From Dyadobacter sp. NIV53 (GTDB taxonomy: Bacteria; Bacteroidota; Bacteroidia; Cytophagales; Spirosomataceae): a stretch of DNA of 64,000 bases. Positions within the stretch are counted from its first letter, which is position 1. Each line of letters begins with the position of its first letter. The notes under the pieces are model-generated. The model was not told where the DNA came from and ran no database searches. It saw only the letters and a program-made list of their open reading frames with translations. Location of the stretch: NCBI RefSeq assembly GCF_019711195.1, contig NZ_CP081299.1, positions 3,038,001 through 3,102,000 of the forward strand, in the 5' to 3' direction. Shown here piece by piece: positions 47,779 through 57,977 of the stretch. The translations under genes and the position numbers were made by a program.

Positions 47779-50681
47779 ATGAATTGTTTCATTGTAAATG
47801 AAAAAAACTTATTGATAACATTCTCTATTTGCAAACATATAAGTAAGCAATGTTCTAAGCTGACCTTGTTTTTATGTTTTGCCTTTTCTTCATTTTTACA
47901 AGCCCAGGAAACCCCGCCCTTAATTAATTATTCGCTTTCTGTTTATAAAGCACACAACCAAAACTGGTCTATAGACCAAAGCCAGAACCATATTATATAT
48001 GCCGCCAATTCTGATGGATTACTGGAATACGATGGCGCTTCCTGGAAACTATATCCATTACCTAATCAGCAGATTGTCAGAACCGTATTATGTGACGAAG
48101 TTATGGTCGATAAATCACTAAGAGGAAAAACATTTGTTACAGGGACGAATACAGAAAACAGGATCTATGTCGGCGGTTACGGTGAATTCGGGTATTGGCA
48201 TCCTACTGCAACGGGCCAGCTGGCCTATCATTCGCTGAGCAAAGATGTTAACTTCGCCAGTCTGAAAACAGAGGAGATCTGGCACATTCTCAAAACGCCG
48301 GAATATATCTATTTCCAGTCATTTTCGGCTATGTACCGATATGATGGCAGGAAACTAATCGAAATAAGCTCTTCCGGCAACTTTATGTTTTTAAGGTATG
48401 TCAATAACCGTCTTTTTATTCAAATGATTGGCAAAGGGTTATTTGAGCTGAAAGGTGAAAAATTCATCCCATTACCAGGAACAGAACAATTGGCCGGTTC
48501 TATTGTCTCTTCAATTTTACCATTCTCTAAAAATCAGATCCTCATTACCACTGCAAAACATGGCTTGTTTATTTGGCAAAATGGAGAGATGAAGCCCTGG
48601 AACATTCCTCTTTCCGAAGAGTTAAAAAAGAATATCGTTAACAAGGCTATTGTATTAAGTCAGGACAGCAGTTTCGTATTCGGAACAATACAAAAAGGCA
48701 TTTATGTCATTTCACGAAACGGTACTTTAAAATACCAGTTTAATAAAGAAAACGGATTACAAAACAATACAGTACTGGCATTGGCAGAAGACAGCCGGAA
48801 ACATTTATGGGCAGGGCTTGATCAGGGAATTGACCTGATCAAAATGTCTTCTCCATTTATATCCTATCAAACCAATAACAATCCCTTAGGTTCTGCCTAT
48901 GCAGCGGCTATATGGCACGGAAACCTTTATGTTGGATCTAATAATGGTGTATTTGTAAAAAAATGGATGTCAGCCGATCCTTTTCGTGCCATTCCCGGAT
49001 TAGGCGGACAAACCTGGAACTTAAAAGTGTTCAATGATCAGCTGCTTTGCGGGCACAATGATGCCACATTCCGTATAGACCATAAGGGGGTTACAAAAAT
49101 ATCTGACGTTACCGGCGGCTGGGTTTTTCTACCGGTTAAAAATGGAAACGACACCTTGCTGTTACAAGGCTCGTATACCGGCCTGAGTGTTTATAAAAAG
49201 AACAAAGAACATCTCTGGACTTATGCATACCCGGTCAAAGGAATACTTCCTCTCCCGATCCGGCAAATTGTTCAGGACAAAGACGGATCATTCTGGCTGG
49301 GACATGCCTACAAAGGGTTATATCGTGCCAAATTAACTGCGTTACTTGATTCAGTAATTCAGTGGAAAGAATACAAATCTCCAAAAGATATTCCTAGTGA
49401 ATTTTCAGTAGAAATATCTAACTGGAAAAACATAATACAGATCAGGTCCGCCAACCAATTTTTGAACCTGACCTTAAAAACCAGCTTCATCTGAGTCAAT
49501 ACTTTACCGATTCTGACAATGAACCGTTTAAAATCCGGAACGGAATAAAAAATGAATGGTTTAAGGTTTTCATGAACAAAATCCTGATGTATAATGATAG
49601 TAATGAAGTAAAAACTTTTGAGCTGGCACTCATCCGAAATAGTGAAACGATTATCCCTGTTTCTGATCAGTATTACTTCTTTTGCCTTGCTAATGGATAT
49701 GCTTTATACAACAGATCTTATTCTAAAAAGAACACTGTTAATAGTATTAGACCTATCATTCGTAAAATAGCGAATCTGCGTAACCTGGCCGAGACTTTTG
49801 CTATTGGCGGCAAAGTAACTTTACCGAAAGATATCCGCTCCATCAGGATCATGTATGCACTTCCAGTTTTTGGGCAGAATATACAGTATAAGTACAGATT
49901 AAAAGGGCTTTCAGATCAATGGTCGGAATGGACAGACCAGAATTTTGTGGAGTATACCAATCTTGAATCCAGCTCATATAATTTTGAAATCAAGAGCAGT
50001 TTAAATAATGAAATTACCTCCTATCCATTTTCAATTACTCCCTATTGGCGGGAAACAGCCTGGGCGAGATTTTTATTCGCTGTATCAATATTCCTGATTG
50101 TGGTTGCTCTCATCATTTATCAGGAAAAAAGGCTGGCAAGGCATCGCAGAAAACTGATAGAAGAACAGGAAGAAAAACTGCGCCAGGAAAGACTTTCCAG
50201 TGAAAGGAAAATTATGGAACTCCAGAACGAGAAACTCCAGAGTGAAATCAAAAGTAAGAGCCAGCAGATAAGCAATGTTGCTATTAATGTGGTTCGTAAA
50301 AACGAAATTCTGGAAGAAATAAGGGATGAGCTCAAACAGGTGAAACAGGAAATGGGCCAGCAACTTCCCAATATCCATTATCAAAAACTACTGAACAGTA
50401 TTGAACGAAATGTAGCCGGCAAAGAAGACTGGGTTTTGTTTGAGGATAATTTCAACGAAGTACATGAAGAGTTTTTCAAGAGATTAAGAATGATTAGTCC
50501 AACCATTTCACCATCCGAACTCAGGCTTGCTGCATGTCTTCGCATGAACCTTTCTACAAAAGAAATGGCACCTGCACTTGGGATTTCCATTCGTGGCGTC
50601 GAAATAAAAAGATACCGATTACGTAAGAAACTAGGCCTGGAGCTGGATGCCAATCTGGTTCAGTACATGATGGACATTTAA
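47779..50681 (+). pseudogene. Membrane sensor-regulator (Reg_prop/Y_Y_Y/HTH), with a single-base frameshift
   Basis: Two frames make one protein of about 967 residues. First part (to 49494): signal peptide ending FLQAQ, then a periplasmic beta-propeller of Reg_prop-like repeats (NGLQNNTVLALAEDSRKHLW, GSFWLGHAYKGLYR). The frame breaks at IRSANQF; the other frame continues EPDLKNQLHLSQYF and joins the second part. That has a Y_Y_Y domain (IQYKYRLKGLSDQWSEWTD), one membrane helix (FLFAVSIFLIVVALIIY), a cytoplasmic coiled coil (about 75 residues) and a LuxR-like helix-turn-helix at the end (SELRLAACLRMNLSTKEMAP, SIRGVEIKRYRLRKKL). One T lost from the run at 49459-49463 explains it; the span is 3n+2. 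It has no kinase or receiver domain, so it would bind DNA directly from the membrane. It lies upstream of the GH144 SUS locus and probably controls it. Confidence 0.87.
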
Positions 50682-50685
50682 ATTG

Positions 50686-50706
50686 TTTGTATTAATCTAA
50701 TACAAA
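50686..50706. repeat. Small perfect hairpin after the regulator
   Basis: A 9-bp stem (TTTGTATTA / TAATACAAA) with a 3-base loop, directly after the regulator stop. No T run; it may be an mRNA 3' hairpin or an operator upstream of the sus promoter. Confidence 0.45.
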
Positions 50707-50769
50707 AATCCATAAAATACTATTTATACTTGCATTATTCTCATTGATGTAGTTGTGATGTAGTCTGTT

Positions 50770-50803
50770 TTTGGAATTATCGGATTGTAAAATTCTAAAT
50801 TTG
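50770..50803 (+). promoter_or_regulatory. Bacteroidota-type promoter of the GH144 SUS operon
   Basis: TTTG at 50770-50773 and TAAATTTG (TAnnTTTG) at 50796-50803 are 22 bases apart, within the range for Bacteroidota promoters. The predicted start point near 50809 leaves a leader of about 53 bases before the susC start codon. Confidence 0.6.
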
Positions 50804-50861
50804 CAACAATTCAATTAATTCTTGCAATAATTATATCACCAATTTTTCATCTTTATCATCA

Positions 50862-53800
50862 ATGAAAACTGTTTTACGCTCACTGTGTATGCTGGTCTTT
50901 CTGTCGTGGAGCGTTACCTCTTATGGACAGCAAATTAGTATATCAGGAAAAGTCACATCCGCTCCGGATGGATCGCCTCTTCCAGGGGCAAGTGTTTTAA
51001 TAAAAGGAACAACTACTGGTGTTCCTACCGATGCTGATGGAAATTACTCCATTCAGGTTCCTTCTACAAGTTCAATACTTGTTTTTTCAATGATTGGTAT
51101 GACCGCTCAGGAAATTACTGTGGGTTCTAAAACCGTATTGAATGCATCCCTACTTGAAGACGCACGTGCACTTAACGAAGTTGTAGTTGTAGGTTATGGC
51201 TCTCAGAGGAAACTGGATGTAACCGGCTCGGTCGTTCAGATTAAAGGAAGTGAAATTGCAAAGCAACCCTCAATGAATGCTGTCAGTGGTTTGCAAGGTA
51301 AAGTTGCAGGTGTGCAAATCAGCAATTCCGGTAAGCCTGGTGAGGCACCTCAAATCCGTATTCGCGGTGTCGGTACGGCCTATGGTAGTGCTAACCCATT
51401 ATATGTTGTTGATGGAGTATGGTTTGATGATATCAGTTTCCTGAATTCGGGCGATATTGAAAGCATGAACATTCTTAAAGATGCTTCAAGTCAATCTATT
51501 TATGGAGTTCGTGCAGCAAATGGTGTTGTACTCATCACAACCAAAAAGGGAAAAGCTGGTAATGCAGTTGTTAATTACAATGGCTACGTGGGTTATCAAA
51601 AAGTGACAAACCAAGTCAAAATGGCTAATGCAAACCAGTACGCAACGATGGTTAACGAACTGGCAAATGTCAATGGCAAAGGAAACGTTCTTGATCCATC
51701 CCAATACGGAGAAGGCACTGACTGGTATCACCAGATTCTTAGAAATGCATTGGTAACCAATCACCAGATATCTATAAGTGGTGGCGGAGAAAAAACAACC
51801 TACAATTTCTCTCTTGGTTATCTGAATCAGGACGGTGTTGTAGAAAAGAATAATTTCAAACGTTACACTGCCCGTTTACAAAATGATTTTCAGGTATTGA
51901 AAAGCTTGAAAATTGGTTATACAGCTACCGGATCTTTCAGTAAATCAAAAGATGAAGCAGGTGGGATTTTCCGTCAATTGTATGCTGCCGGCCCAGTTGT
52001 ACCTGTTTATTACGCCGACGGAACCTATGGAGATCCGACTGATTACAATTTAGGAGATGGAAATAATTACAATCCACAAGCAACAGTCGATTTCTATAAT
52101 CAAAATACGAAAAAGACTTTATTGACTGCAAATGCCTATGCAGAATTGACAATATTGAAAGGTTTGACTTTTAAGACGAGCCTGGGCGGTCGTTACGGAC
52201 AAGATGAGACGCGCTCTTATGTTCCCAATTATGTTGCAACTTTTAAACAAAGAAATACAACAAGCAAATTGGAATTCACCCGTCCTCAGACGAGATACTG
52301 GATTTTCGAAAATACACTGACTTACGCAAAAGATATTGGTAAACATAGCTTTACTGCATTATTAGGCCAGTCAGCTCAACATGATCAGTCATATGAAGTA
52401 AAGGCAAGTGCTCTTAATGTACCTTACACAAGCGAAGGTGATTTATATCTTGCGCTTGGGAACATAGATGGACGTACCATTGAGGATAAAGGAGACTTGG
52501 GAACATATGCTTCATACTTTGGAAGGGTTAATTATTCTTTCAACGACCGCTTCTTGCTTAATGCCTCGTTACGGGCTGATGGATCTTCCAAATTCTATCA
52601 AGGTGGAAATGCATGGGGTTATTTCCCATCAGTAGGTGCGGGCTGGGTAATCAGCAATGAATCTTTCATGGCAAATCAACATGTATTCGATAATTTGAAA
52701 ATACGAGGTAGCTGGGGTAAAATTGGAAACGCATCTGTTCCTTCTAATTTGTCAACGCTGACAGTTGCAAACGGAGCTGATCTTGCCGCAATTTTTGGCG
52801 GGCAATTAAATACCGGTGCAAGTATCAACTCTATTATTCCTCCGACTACTTATTGGGAACGTGGAGTTGGAACTGACATTGGTATTGAAGGCGCTTTACT
52901 TAAAAATAAATTAACAATCGAACTCGACTATTATCTTAAGAAAACTGAAAAAGCCATTTTTGATATTCCGGTATTATCATCAATCGGTACTGCCTCCGCA
53001 AGAATTGTTGGTAACCAGGCCACTTTCCAAAACAAAGGCTTTGAAGCTGTATTGAACTGGAGAGACGAAATTGGAAAAGATTTCAGTTATAGTATTGGTA
53101 TAAATGGTGGATTGAACAACAACAAAGTATTGTCTGTTACATCCGGAGCAAATCCAATTTATGATGGAGGTGTAGGCCTTACCAGCGGAGCTCTTGCAAC
53201 CCGTACGGTTGTTGGTGATCCAATTGGATCCTTTTACGGCTACGTTGTTGATGGCATTTTCCAAAATCAGGAGGAAATTAATCATTCCGCACAGAAAAAC
53301 GCAAAACCTGGCGATTTCAGATACCGTGATATCAGTGGTACTGCCGGGGTTCCTGATTCAACGATCTCTTCTCTTGACAGACAAGTAATTGGTAATCCCA
53401 ACCCAAAATTGACATATGGTATAAATACCAGTTTTAACTATAAGTGGTTTGATCTGAGCCTTGATTTTCAAGGCGTTGCCAAAGTTGATATTTACAATGC
53501 AAACCTGGGATGGAGATATGGTAACGAAAACTTCACAAAAGACTTCTACGATAACAGATGGTACGGAGCAGGTACTTCAAATACTTATCCTTCAGCTAAC
53601 ATCGGTGGCGGATCAAATTATCTTCCCAATACATTTTTTGTTCAAAGCGGAAGTTATTTCAGAGTTCGGAATGCGCAGATCGGATACACTTTCCCACAGT
53701 CGGTTAACGACAAGCTGAAAATTAAAAAACTTCGCGTTTACGCAAATGCTCAGAACCCACTGAATTTCTTCAAGTACAAAGGACTTTCACCAGAAGTTAG

Positions 53801-53894
53801 AGCGAATGAAAATAAACCAACCCAGGCTGGAATCGATGCTAACGTATATCCTTTGTCGGCAACTTACAACTTCGGTATTAACGTCACTTTCTAA
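50862..53894 (+). CDS. SusC-like TonB-dependent outer-membrane glycan transporter
   Basis: 1010 residues. Signal peptide ending SYGQQ (about 23), carboxypeptidase-regulatory-like domain (about 26-95, ISGKVTSAPDGSPLPGASVL), TonB box (NEVVVVGYG), plug with the SusC signatures PLYVVDGVWFDD and DASSQSIYGVRAANGVVLIT, and a barrel ending in YNFGINVTF. No STN domain, which agrees with control by the one-protein regulator instead of sigma/FecR. It should import oligosaccharides made by the GH144-type enzymes encoded further on. The susD partner starts 13 bases after its stop. Confidence 0.96.
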   Translation: MKTVLRSLCMLVFLSWSVTSYGQQISISGKVTSAPDGSPLPGASVLIKGTTTGVPTDADGNYSIQVPSTSSILVFSMIGMTAQEITVGSKTVLNASLLEDARALNEVVVVGYGSQRKLDVTGSVVQIKGSEIAKQPSMNAVSGLQGKVAGVQISNSGKPGEAPQIRIRGVGTAYGSANPLYVVDGVWFDDISFLNSGDIESMNILKDASSQSIYGVRAANGVVLITTKKGKAGNAVVNYNGYVGYQKVTNQVKMANANQYATMVNELANVNGKGNVLDPSQYGEGTDWYHQILRNALVTNHQISISGGGEKTTYNFSLGYLNQDGVVEKNNFKRYTARLQNDFQVLKSLKIGYTATGSFSKSKDEAGGIFRQLYAAGPVVPVYYADGTYGDPTDYNLGDGNNYNPQATVDFYNQNTKKTLLTANAYAELTILKGLTFKTSLGGRYGQDETRSYVPNYVATFKQRNTTSKLEFTRPQTRYWIFENTLTYAKDIGKHSFTALLGQSAQHDQSYEVKASALNVPYTSEGDLYLALGNIDGRTIEDKGDLGTYASYFGRVNYSFNDRFLLNASLRADGSSKFYQGGNAWGYFPSVGAGWVISNESFMANQHVFDNLKIRGSWGKIGNASVPSNLSTLTVANGADLAAIFGGQLNTGASINSIIPPTTYWERGVGTDIGIEGALLKNKLTIELDYYLKKTEKAIFDIPVLSSIGTASARIVGNQATFQNKGFEAVLNWRDEIGKDFSYSIGINGGLNNNKVLSVTSGANPIYDGGVGLTSGALATRTVVGDPIGSFYGYVVDGIFQNQEEINHSAQKNAKPGDFRYRDISGTAGVPDSTISSLDRQVIGNPNPKLTYGINTSFNYKWFDLSLDFQGVAKVDIYNANLGWRYGNENFTKDFYDNRWYGAGTSNTYPSANIGGGSNYLPNTFFVQSGSYFRVRNAQIGYTFPQSVNDKLKIKKLRVYANAQNPLNFFKYKGLSPEVRANENKPTQAGIDANVYPLSATYNFGINVTF

Positions 53895-53907
53895 GATCAT
53901 CAGGAAT

Positions 53908-55401
53908 ATGAAAAATATAGATTTTAAAAACAATTTAAAGCAAGCAGGCTTGTATTTGGGATTAGCTTCTCTTTTACTGGTTCCTTCTGCTTGTGAGCAA
54001 AGCTTTTTGGATACCGATCCACAAGGCAAACAAGCTGGTACTGTTTTCTGGCAAAACGAAGGCGATGCAACTAAGGCTGTAAATGCCATGTATGCAAACC
54101 TGAGAGGATGGACCAACACTGCTTTTGCTCCTATTGCAGTTGAAAACATGGGATCCGATGATGCAGAAAAAGGCAGTACAGCCTCTGATGCGACCTTTTT
54201 CAATGATTATGATAACTTTTCTGTTGGATCTGGTGATGGCCAGCTTGCTGACTTCTGGAAAGGGCAATATCAGAACATCAACTATGCTAATCAGGTACTG
54301 GACAACATTCCGGCAATCAGCATGGATGAAACACTGAAAGCAAGATATCTGGGTGAAGCCAAATTTGTTCGAGCTTATTCTTATTTCAGATTGGTAAGGG
54401 CATATGGAGATGTTCCATTGCGTTTAAAATTACCTGCTGATGCATCTGAGTACAATTTACCACGTACACCTAAGGCAGATGTATACGCTGCGATTGAAAA
54501 AGATCTTACTGAAGCCGCGGCTGTTCTTCCTCAAAGCTATGGTTCAAGTGATCTTGGACGAGTAACTAAAGGAGCTGCTATGTCACTTAACGCAAAAGTG
54601 TCAATGTACCAGTCCAAATGGCAGCAGGTTTTAGATTTGACTAACCAGGTAATTGCTTCGGGGAAATATTCCCTTTTCAATAATTACGAGCAATTGTTTC
54701 GAATAGCAAATGAGAATTCTTCTGAGTCAATTTTTGAAATCCAGAACGAGCTTTTGCAGTCGAACAAAGATGCATCTAACTCGCAGTATTCACAAGTTCA
54801 GGGTGTTCGTGGAGTCACTGGCGGCGGATGGGGATTCAATGTTCCAACCAAAGCTCTTGCCGATGCTTTCGAAACTGGTGATCCAAGAAGAGATGCAACG
54901 ATCATTTTCAGAGGCGAAACAACTCCAGAAGGTGATGCTATTGCAGCTGTGGGGGACAACCCGATGTATAACCAAAAATCATATGTTCCTTTCAGCCTTT
55001 ATATATCCGGATTTAATGAAGGAGCACAACAGAACGTTCGTGTTATAAGATATGCAGATGTGTTATTGATGAACGCAGAAGCTGCCAATGAACTAGGTAA
55101 CAATGCGTTGGCGTTATCATCACTTGAATTGGTAAGAGCTCGTGCAAGAGGGACGAGTAAAACCATACTTCCGAAGGTGACAACTACTGATAAAGTTGCA
55201 TTACGTACTGCTATCTGGAACGAACGTCATTATGAATTGGCGATGGAATTTGACCGTTACTTTGATGTGATCCGTCAGGGAAGAGGCGCTGAAATCTTTG
55301 GACCAAAAGGATGGAAAGCTAACAAAAATGAAGTATGGCCGGTTCCTCAGACCGAAATCGATTTGAGCGCAGGTTTATTGGTTCAAAACCCTGGATATTA
55401 A
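53908..55401 (+). CDS. SusD-like outer-membrane glycan-binding lipoprotein
   Basis: About 497 residues from the ATG at 53908. The frame is open upstream to 53806, but that would overlap susC and displace the lipoprotein signal (LLLVPSACEQ, lipobox Cys). The SusD opening (SFLDTDPQGK), the TPR helix segment KARYLGEAKFVRAYSYFRLV and the C-terminal RHYELAMEFDRYFDVIRQGR are present; the chain ends VQNPGY. It caps the adjacent SusC and binds the glycan at the cell surface. It is shorter than the SusD proteins of the first locus, suggesting a different ligand. Confidence 0.95.
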   Translation: MKNIDFKNNLKQAGLYLGLASLLLVPSACEQSFLDTDPQGKQAGTVFWQNEGDATKAVNAMYANLRGWTNTAFAPIAVENMGSDDAEKGSTASDATFFNDYDNFSVGSGDGQLADFWKGQYQNINYANQVLDNIPAISMDETLKARYLGEAKFVRAYSYFRLVRAYGDVPLRLKLPADASEYNLPRTPKADVYAAIEKDLTEAAAVLPQSYGSSDLGRVTKGAAMSLNAKVSMYQSKWQQVLDLTNQVIASGKYSLFNNYEQLFRIANENSSESIFEIQNELLQSNKDASNSQYSQVQGVRGVTGGGWGFNVPTKALADAFETGDPRRDATIIFRGETTPEGDAIAAVGDNPMYNQKSYVPFSLYISGFNEGAQQNVRVIRYADVLLMNAEAANELGNNALALSSLELVRARARGTSKTILPKVTTTDKVALRTAIWNERHYELAMEFDRYFDVIRQGRGAEIFGPKGWKANKNEVWPVPQTEIDLSAGLLVQNPGY

Positions 55402-55426
55402 TCAATCTCTTACAAAGGATCTATCA

Positions 55427-56269
55427 ATGAAAGCTATAAATTCTAAATTAACATTGGCAATCACCATGCTTATGATTGTCGGCCTAACAGCTTGTTACGA
55501 AAAGTTTGACCCTGAAAGTTATGCACCGAGCGTTTCGATTGGTGGTTTTACATCATCTGGGGAAATTGCAACTTCAAATCTGGTCGCTTACTGGCCTTTT
55601 GATGGCGATTATGTGGATGCGATATCAAAAACTGCTGGTGTAAACACCGGAACATCATTTGCAAATGGCTTGAAAGGGCAGGCTATGAAAGGTGCGAAAA
55701 ATGGATATGTTTTATTTAATCCAACGAGCGCTATACTTGGCCTTCAGAGCTTCACAATAGGGTATTGGGTTAACAGTCAATCAACCACTGCTGCGGGAGG
55801 AATAATTGGTTTAGTAACACTCTCGAGTAAGGAAGCATTCTGGGGCAATCTTGAAACATTCTTTGAAAATGGTGGAACTACCACAGATGGAATTTTCAAG
55901 GCGCACATTCAGAATGATACATTGGATACCTGGGTTTCGAAAGATGGTATTGTAAACTTGTACAATTCGTGGACCCACATTGCTTTGTCTTATGATGCTA
56001 CCTCTTCCACTTTTAGTATCTACATAAACGGATCTAAGGTGAACACAACAACGGTTGCTAAATTCGGTAACCTAAAATGGAAAAACCCAGGCCAGATAGT
56101 ATTTGGAGCAAATCAATTTCAAACTACGCCAAGTTTAACAAAAGCATCAGAACCGCAATCTTGGGCAAGTTACCTTACGGGTTTGCTTGATGAAGTTAGA
56201 ATCTATAATGTCGCTCTGAAAGACGCAGAAATAGACGCTCTTGTTAAACTAGAGTCAAGAGGAAAATAA
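55427..56269 (+). CDS. LamG-domain surface lipoprotein of the GH144 locus
   Basis: 280 residues. Lipoprotein signal with Cys in VGLTACYEK. After a short linker, a concanavalin-A-like/LamG domain (about 45-275) with the opening LVAYWPFDGDYVDAISK, SFTIGYWV, WTHIALSYDATSSTFSIYIN and the closing GLLDEVRIYNVALKDAEIDA. Such domains bind glycans and sometimes have hydrolase activity; no catalytic acid pair is evident. It occupies the position of SusE/SusF-like surface glycan-binding proteins and is likely to serve that role. Its stop overlaps the next start by one base (TAATG). Confidence 0.85.
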   Translation: MKAINSKLTLAITMLMIVGLTACYEKFDPESYAPSVSIGGFTSSGEIATSNLVAYWPFDGDYVDAISKTAGVNTGTSFANGLKGQAMKGAKNGYVLFNPTSAILGLQSFTIGYWVNSQSTTAAGGIIGLVTLSSKEAFWGNLETFFENGGTTTDGIFKAHIQNDTLDTWVSKDGIVNLYNSWTHIALSYDATSSTFSIYINGSKVNTTTVAKFGNLKWKNPGQIVFGANQFQTTPSLTKASEPQSWASYLTGLLDEVRIYNVALKDAEIDALVKLESRGK

Positions 56270-57939
56270 TGTCCTTCAAAAATTTTGTTTTTTTCTGCTT
56301 TACCGTATGGTTCGGGATTTCCTGTAAAAAGGAAAATAATCCCGAACCACCGGTAACGGTCGTTCCAACTTCGTTTGGTTTCAACAGCCTTAAGGTTGAT
56401 GGCTCTTATAGTGGTTTCTCCTACGTCGATGTGAAGCCCAAGCCCATTATAGAATTCAACTTTTCAGCACCATTAAACAGTGCATCCTTCGCCAATGCAG
56501 TCAGTATTATATCCAAAACCGGTGAAGTTGTACCCTATTCCACCTCGCTGGAAAACGGGGACAGTACTGTAATAATAATTCCAATAAATGCATTGCCTTA
56601 TCTAAGTTCCTATAAGGTTCTAATTTCCAAAGCCTTAAAGTCTAAATCTAACGGTTCGTTACTTAGTGAAGTCAGTATAAACCTTATAACCGCTCTCGAC
56701 ACAACCGATAAGTTCCCAAAAATTACCGACGAAGCACTTTTAACCCTGGTTCAAAAACAAACCTTCAGGTATTTCTGGGAATTTGGACATCCAACAAGTG
56801 GTTTGGCAAGAGAAAGAAATACATCCGGTGATATCGTAACCTCCGGTGGCAGCGGCTTTGGAATAATGACCATTCCGGTTGCTATTGAAAGAAATTTCAT
56901 AACACGTGCAGAAGGACTGGAAAGAATGCAGAAGATCGCAGGTTTCCTGAAAGATAAAACACAAAAATTTCACGGCGCTTTTCCTCACTGGATCAATGGA
57001 GCAACCGGAGCGGTAGTACCATTCAGTACAAAAGACAATGGAGCCGACCTGGTTGAAACTTCTTACCTGATACAGGGATTACTGACTGCGAGACAATATT
57101 TCAACAATTCAAATCCTGCTGAAACTGCTTTAAGAACAGATATCAATACGATCTGGAATGGAGTAGAATGGGATTGGTTTCAAAAAGACAAGGGAAATGT
57201 ATTGTACTGGCATTGGAGTCCTGATTATAATTGGGATATGAATTTGCCAATTAAAGGCTGGAACGAGTGTATGATTACTTACGCACTGGCGGCTTCGTCT
57301 CCAACGCATCCTATAATAAAATCAGTCTATGATAATGGCTGGACAGGCAATGGAAGTTTTGTCAACGGCAAATCTTATTTGGGAATTACATTGCCTTTAG
57401 GTGAAGCTTACGGAGGGCCATTATTTTTCTCACAGTATTCATTTTTAGGTATAAATCCAACCAACCTTAAAGATGGTTTCACCAATTATTTTACTCAAAA
57501 CAGGAATCATACATTAATCAATTACAATTATTGCAAATCCAATCCTAAGGGATACTATGGATACAGTGACCAATGCTGGGGATTGACAGCCAGTGACATT
57601 CCAGATGGTTATACTGCCAGTTCGCCAACAAACGACATAGGTGTAATTGCTCCGACTGCAGCTTTATCTGCATTTCCGTACACGCCTGATGAATCCATGA
57701 AAGCTTTAAAGTTTTTCTATTATAAACTTGGTGATAAAATATGGGGCGAATACGGTTTCTATGATTCGTTTTCTCTGGTGCAACCCTGGTTCGCCAATTC
57801 GTATCTGGCTATTGACCAGGGTCCGGTAATTGTCATGATTGAAAATCACAGAACTGCCTTATTATGGGATCTTTTCATGAGTTGCCCGGAAGTGAAAACC
57901 GGAATGAAAAATCTTGGTTTCCAAAGTCCTAACCTGTAA
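56269..57939 (+). CDS. GH144-type beta-1,2-glucanase lipoprotein with N-terminal Ig-like domain
   Basis: 556 residues. Lipoprotein signal (FGISCKKENN), then an Ig-like Big_5 type domain (about 35-140, PIIEFNFSAPLNSASFANAV), then a glucoamylase-type (alpha/alpha)6 domain of GH144 (about 150-550). Typical family segments: LVQKQTFRYFWEFGHPTSGL, SGFGIMTIPVAIERNF, HGAFPHWINGATG, NGADLVETSYLIQGLLTARQ, WHWSPDYNWDMN, AFPYTPDESMKALKFFYYKL and LAIDQGPVIVMIENHRTALL. The characterised GH144 enzyme is an endo-beta-1,2-glucanase; that specificity is inferred here. The enzyme is probably at the cell surface, where it would cut glucan for the SusC/D pair. It overlaps the LamG gene by one base. Confidence 0.9.
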   Translation: MSFKNFVFFCFTVWFGISCKKENNPEPPVTVVPTSFGFNSLKVDGSYSGFSYVDVKPKPIIEFNFSAPLNSASFANAVSIISKTGEVVPYSTSLENGDSTVIIIPINALPYLSSYKVLISKALKSKSNGSLLSEVSINLITALDTTDKFPKITDEALLTLVQKQTFRYFWEFGHPTSGLARERNTSGDIVTSGGSGFGIMTIPVAIERNFITRAEGLERMQKIAGFLKDKTQKFHGAFPHWINGATGAVVPFSTKDNGADLVETSYLIQGLLTARQYFNNSNPAETALRTDINTIWNGVEWDWFQKDKGNVLYWHWSPDYNWDMNLPIKGWNECMITYALAASSPTHPIIKSVYDNGWTGNGSFVNGKSYLGITLPLGEAYGGPLFFSQYSFLGINPTNLKDGFTNYFTQNRNHTLINYNYCKSNPKGYYGYSDQCWGLTASDIPDGYTASSPTNDIGVIAPTAALSAFPYTPDESMKALKFFYYKLGDKIWGEYGFYDSFSLVQPWFANSYLAIDQGPVIVMIENHRTALLWDLFMSCPEVKTGMKNLGFQSPNL

Positions 57940-57977
57940 ATAATTGGTACCCGCAATTAAAACAATAAACCTTTATC

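Noticed and set aside
53806..53907. Earlier in-frame start for the third SusD
   Set aside because: It would overlap susC by 89 bases and move the lipoprotein signal into the interior; the ATG at 53908 gives a normal signal.
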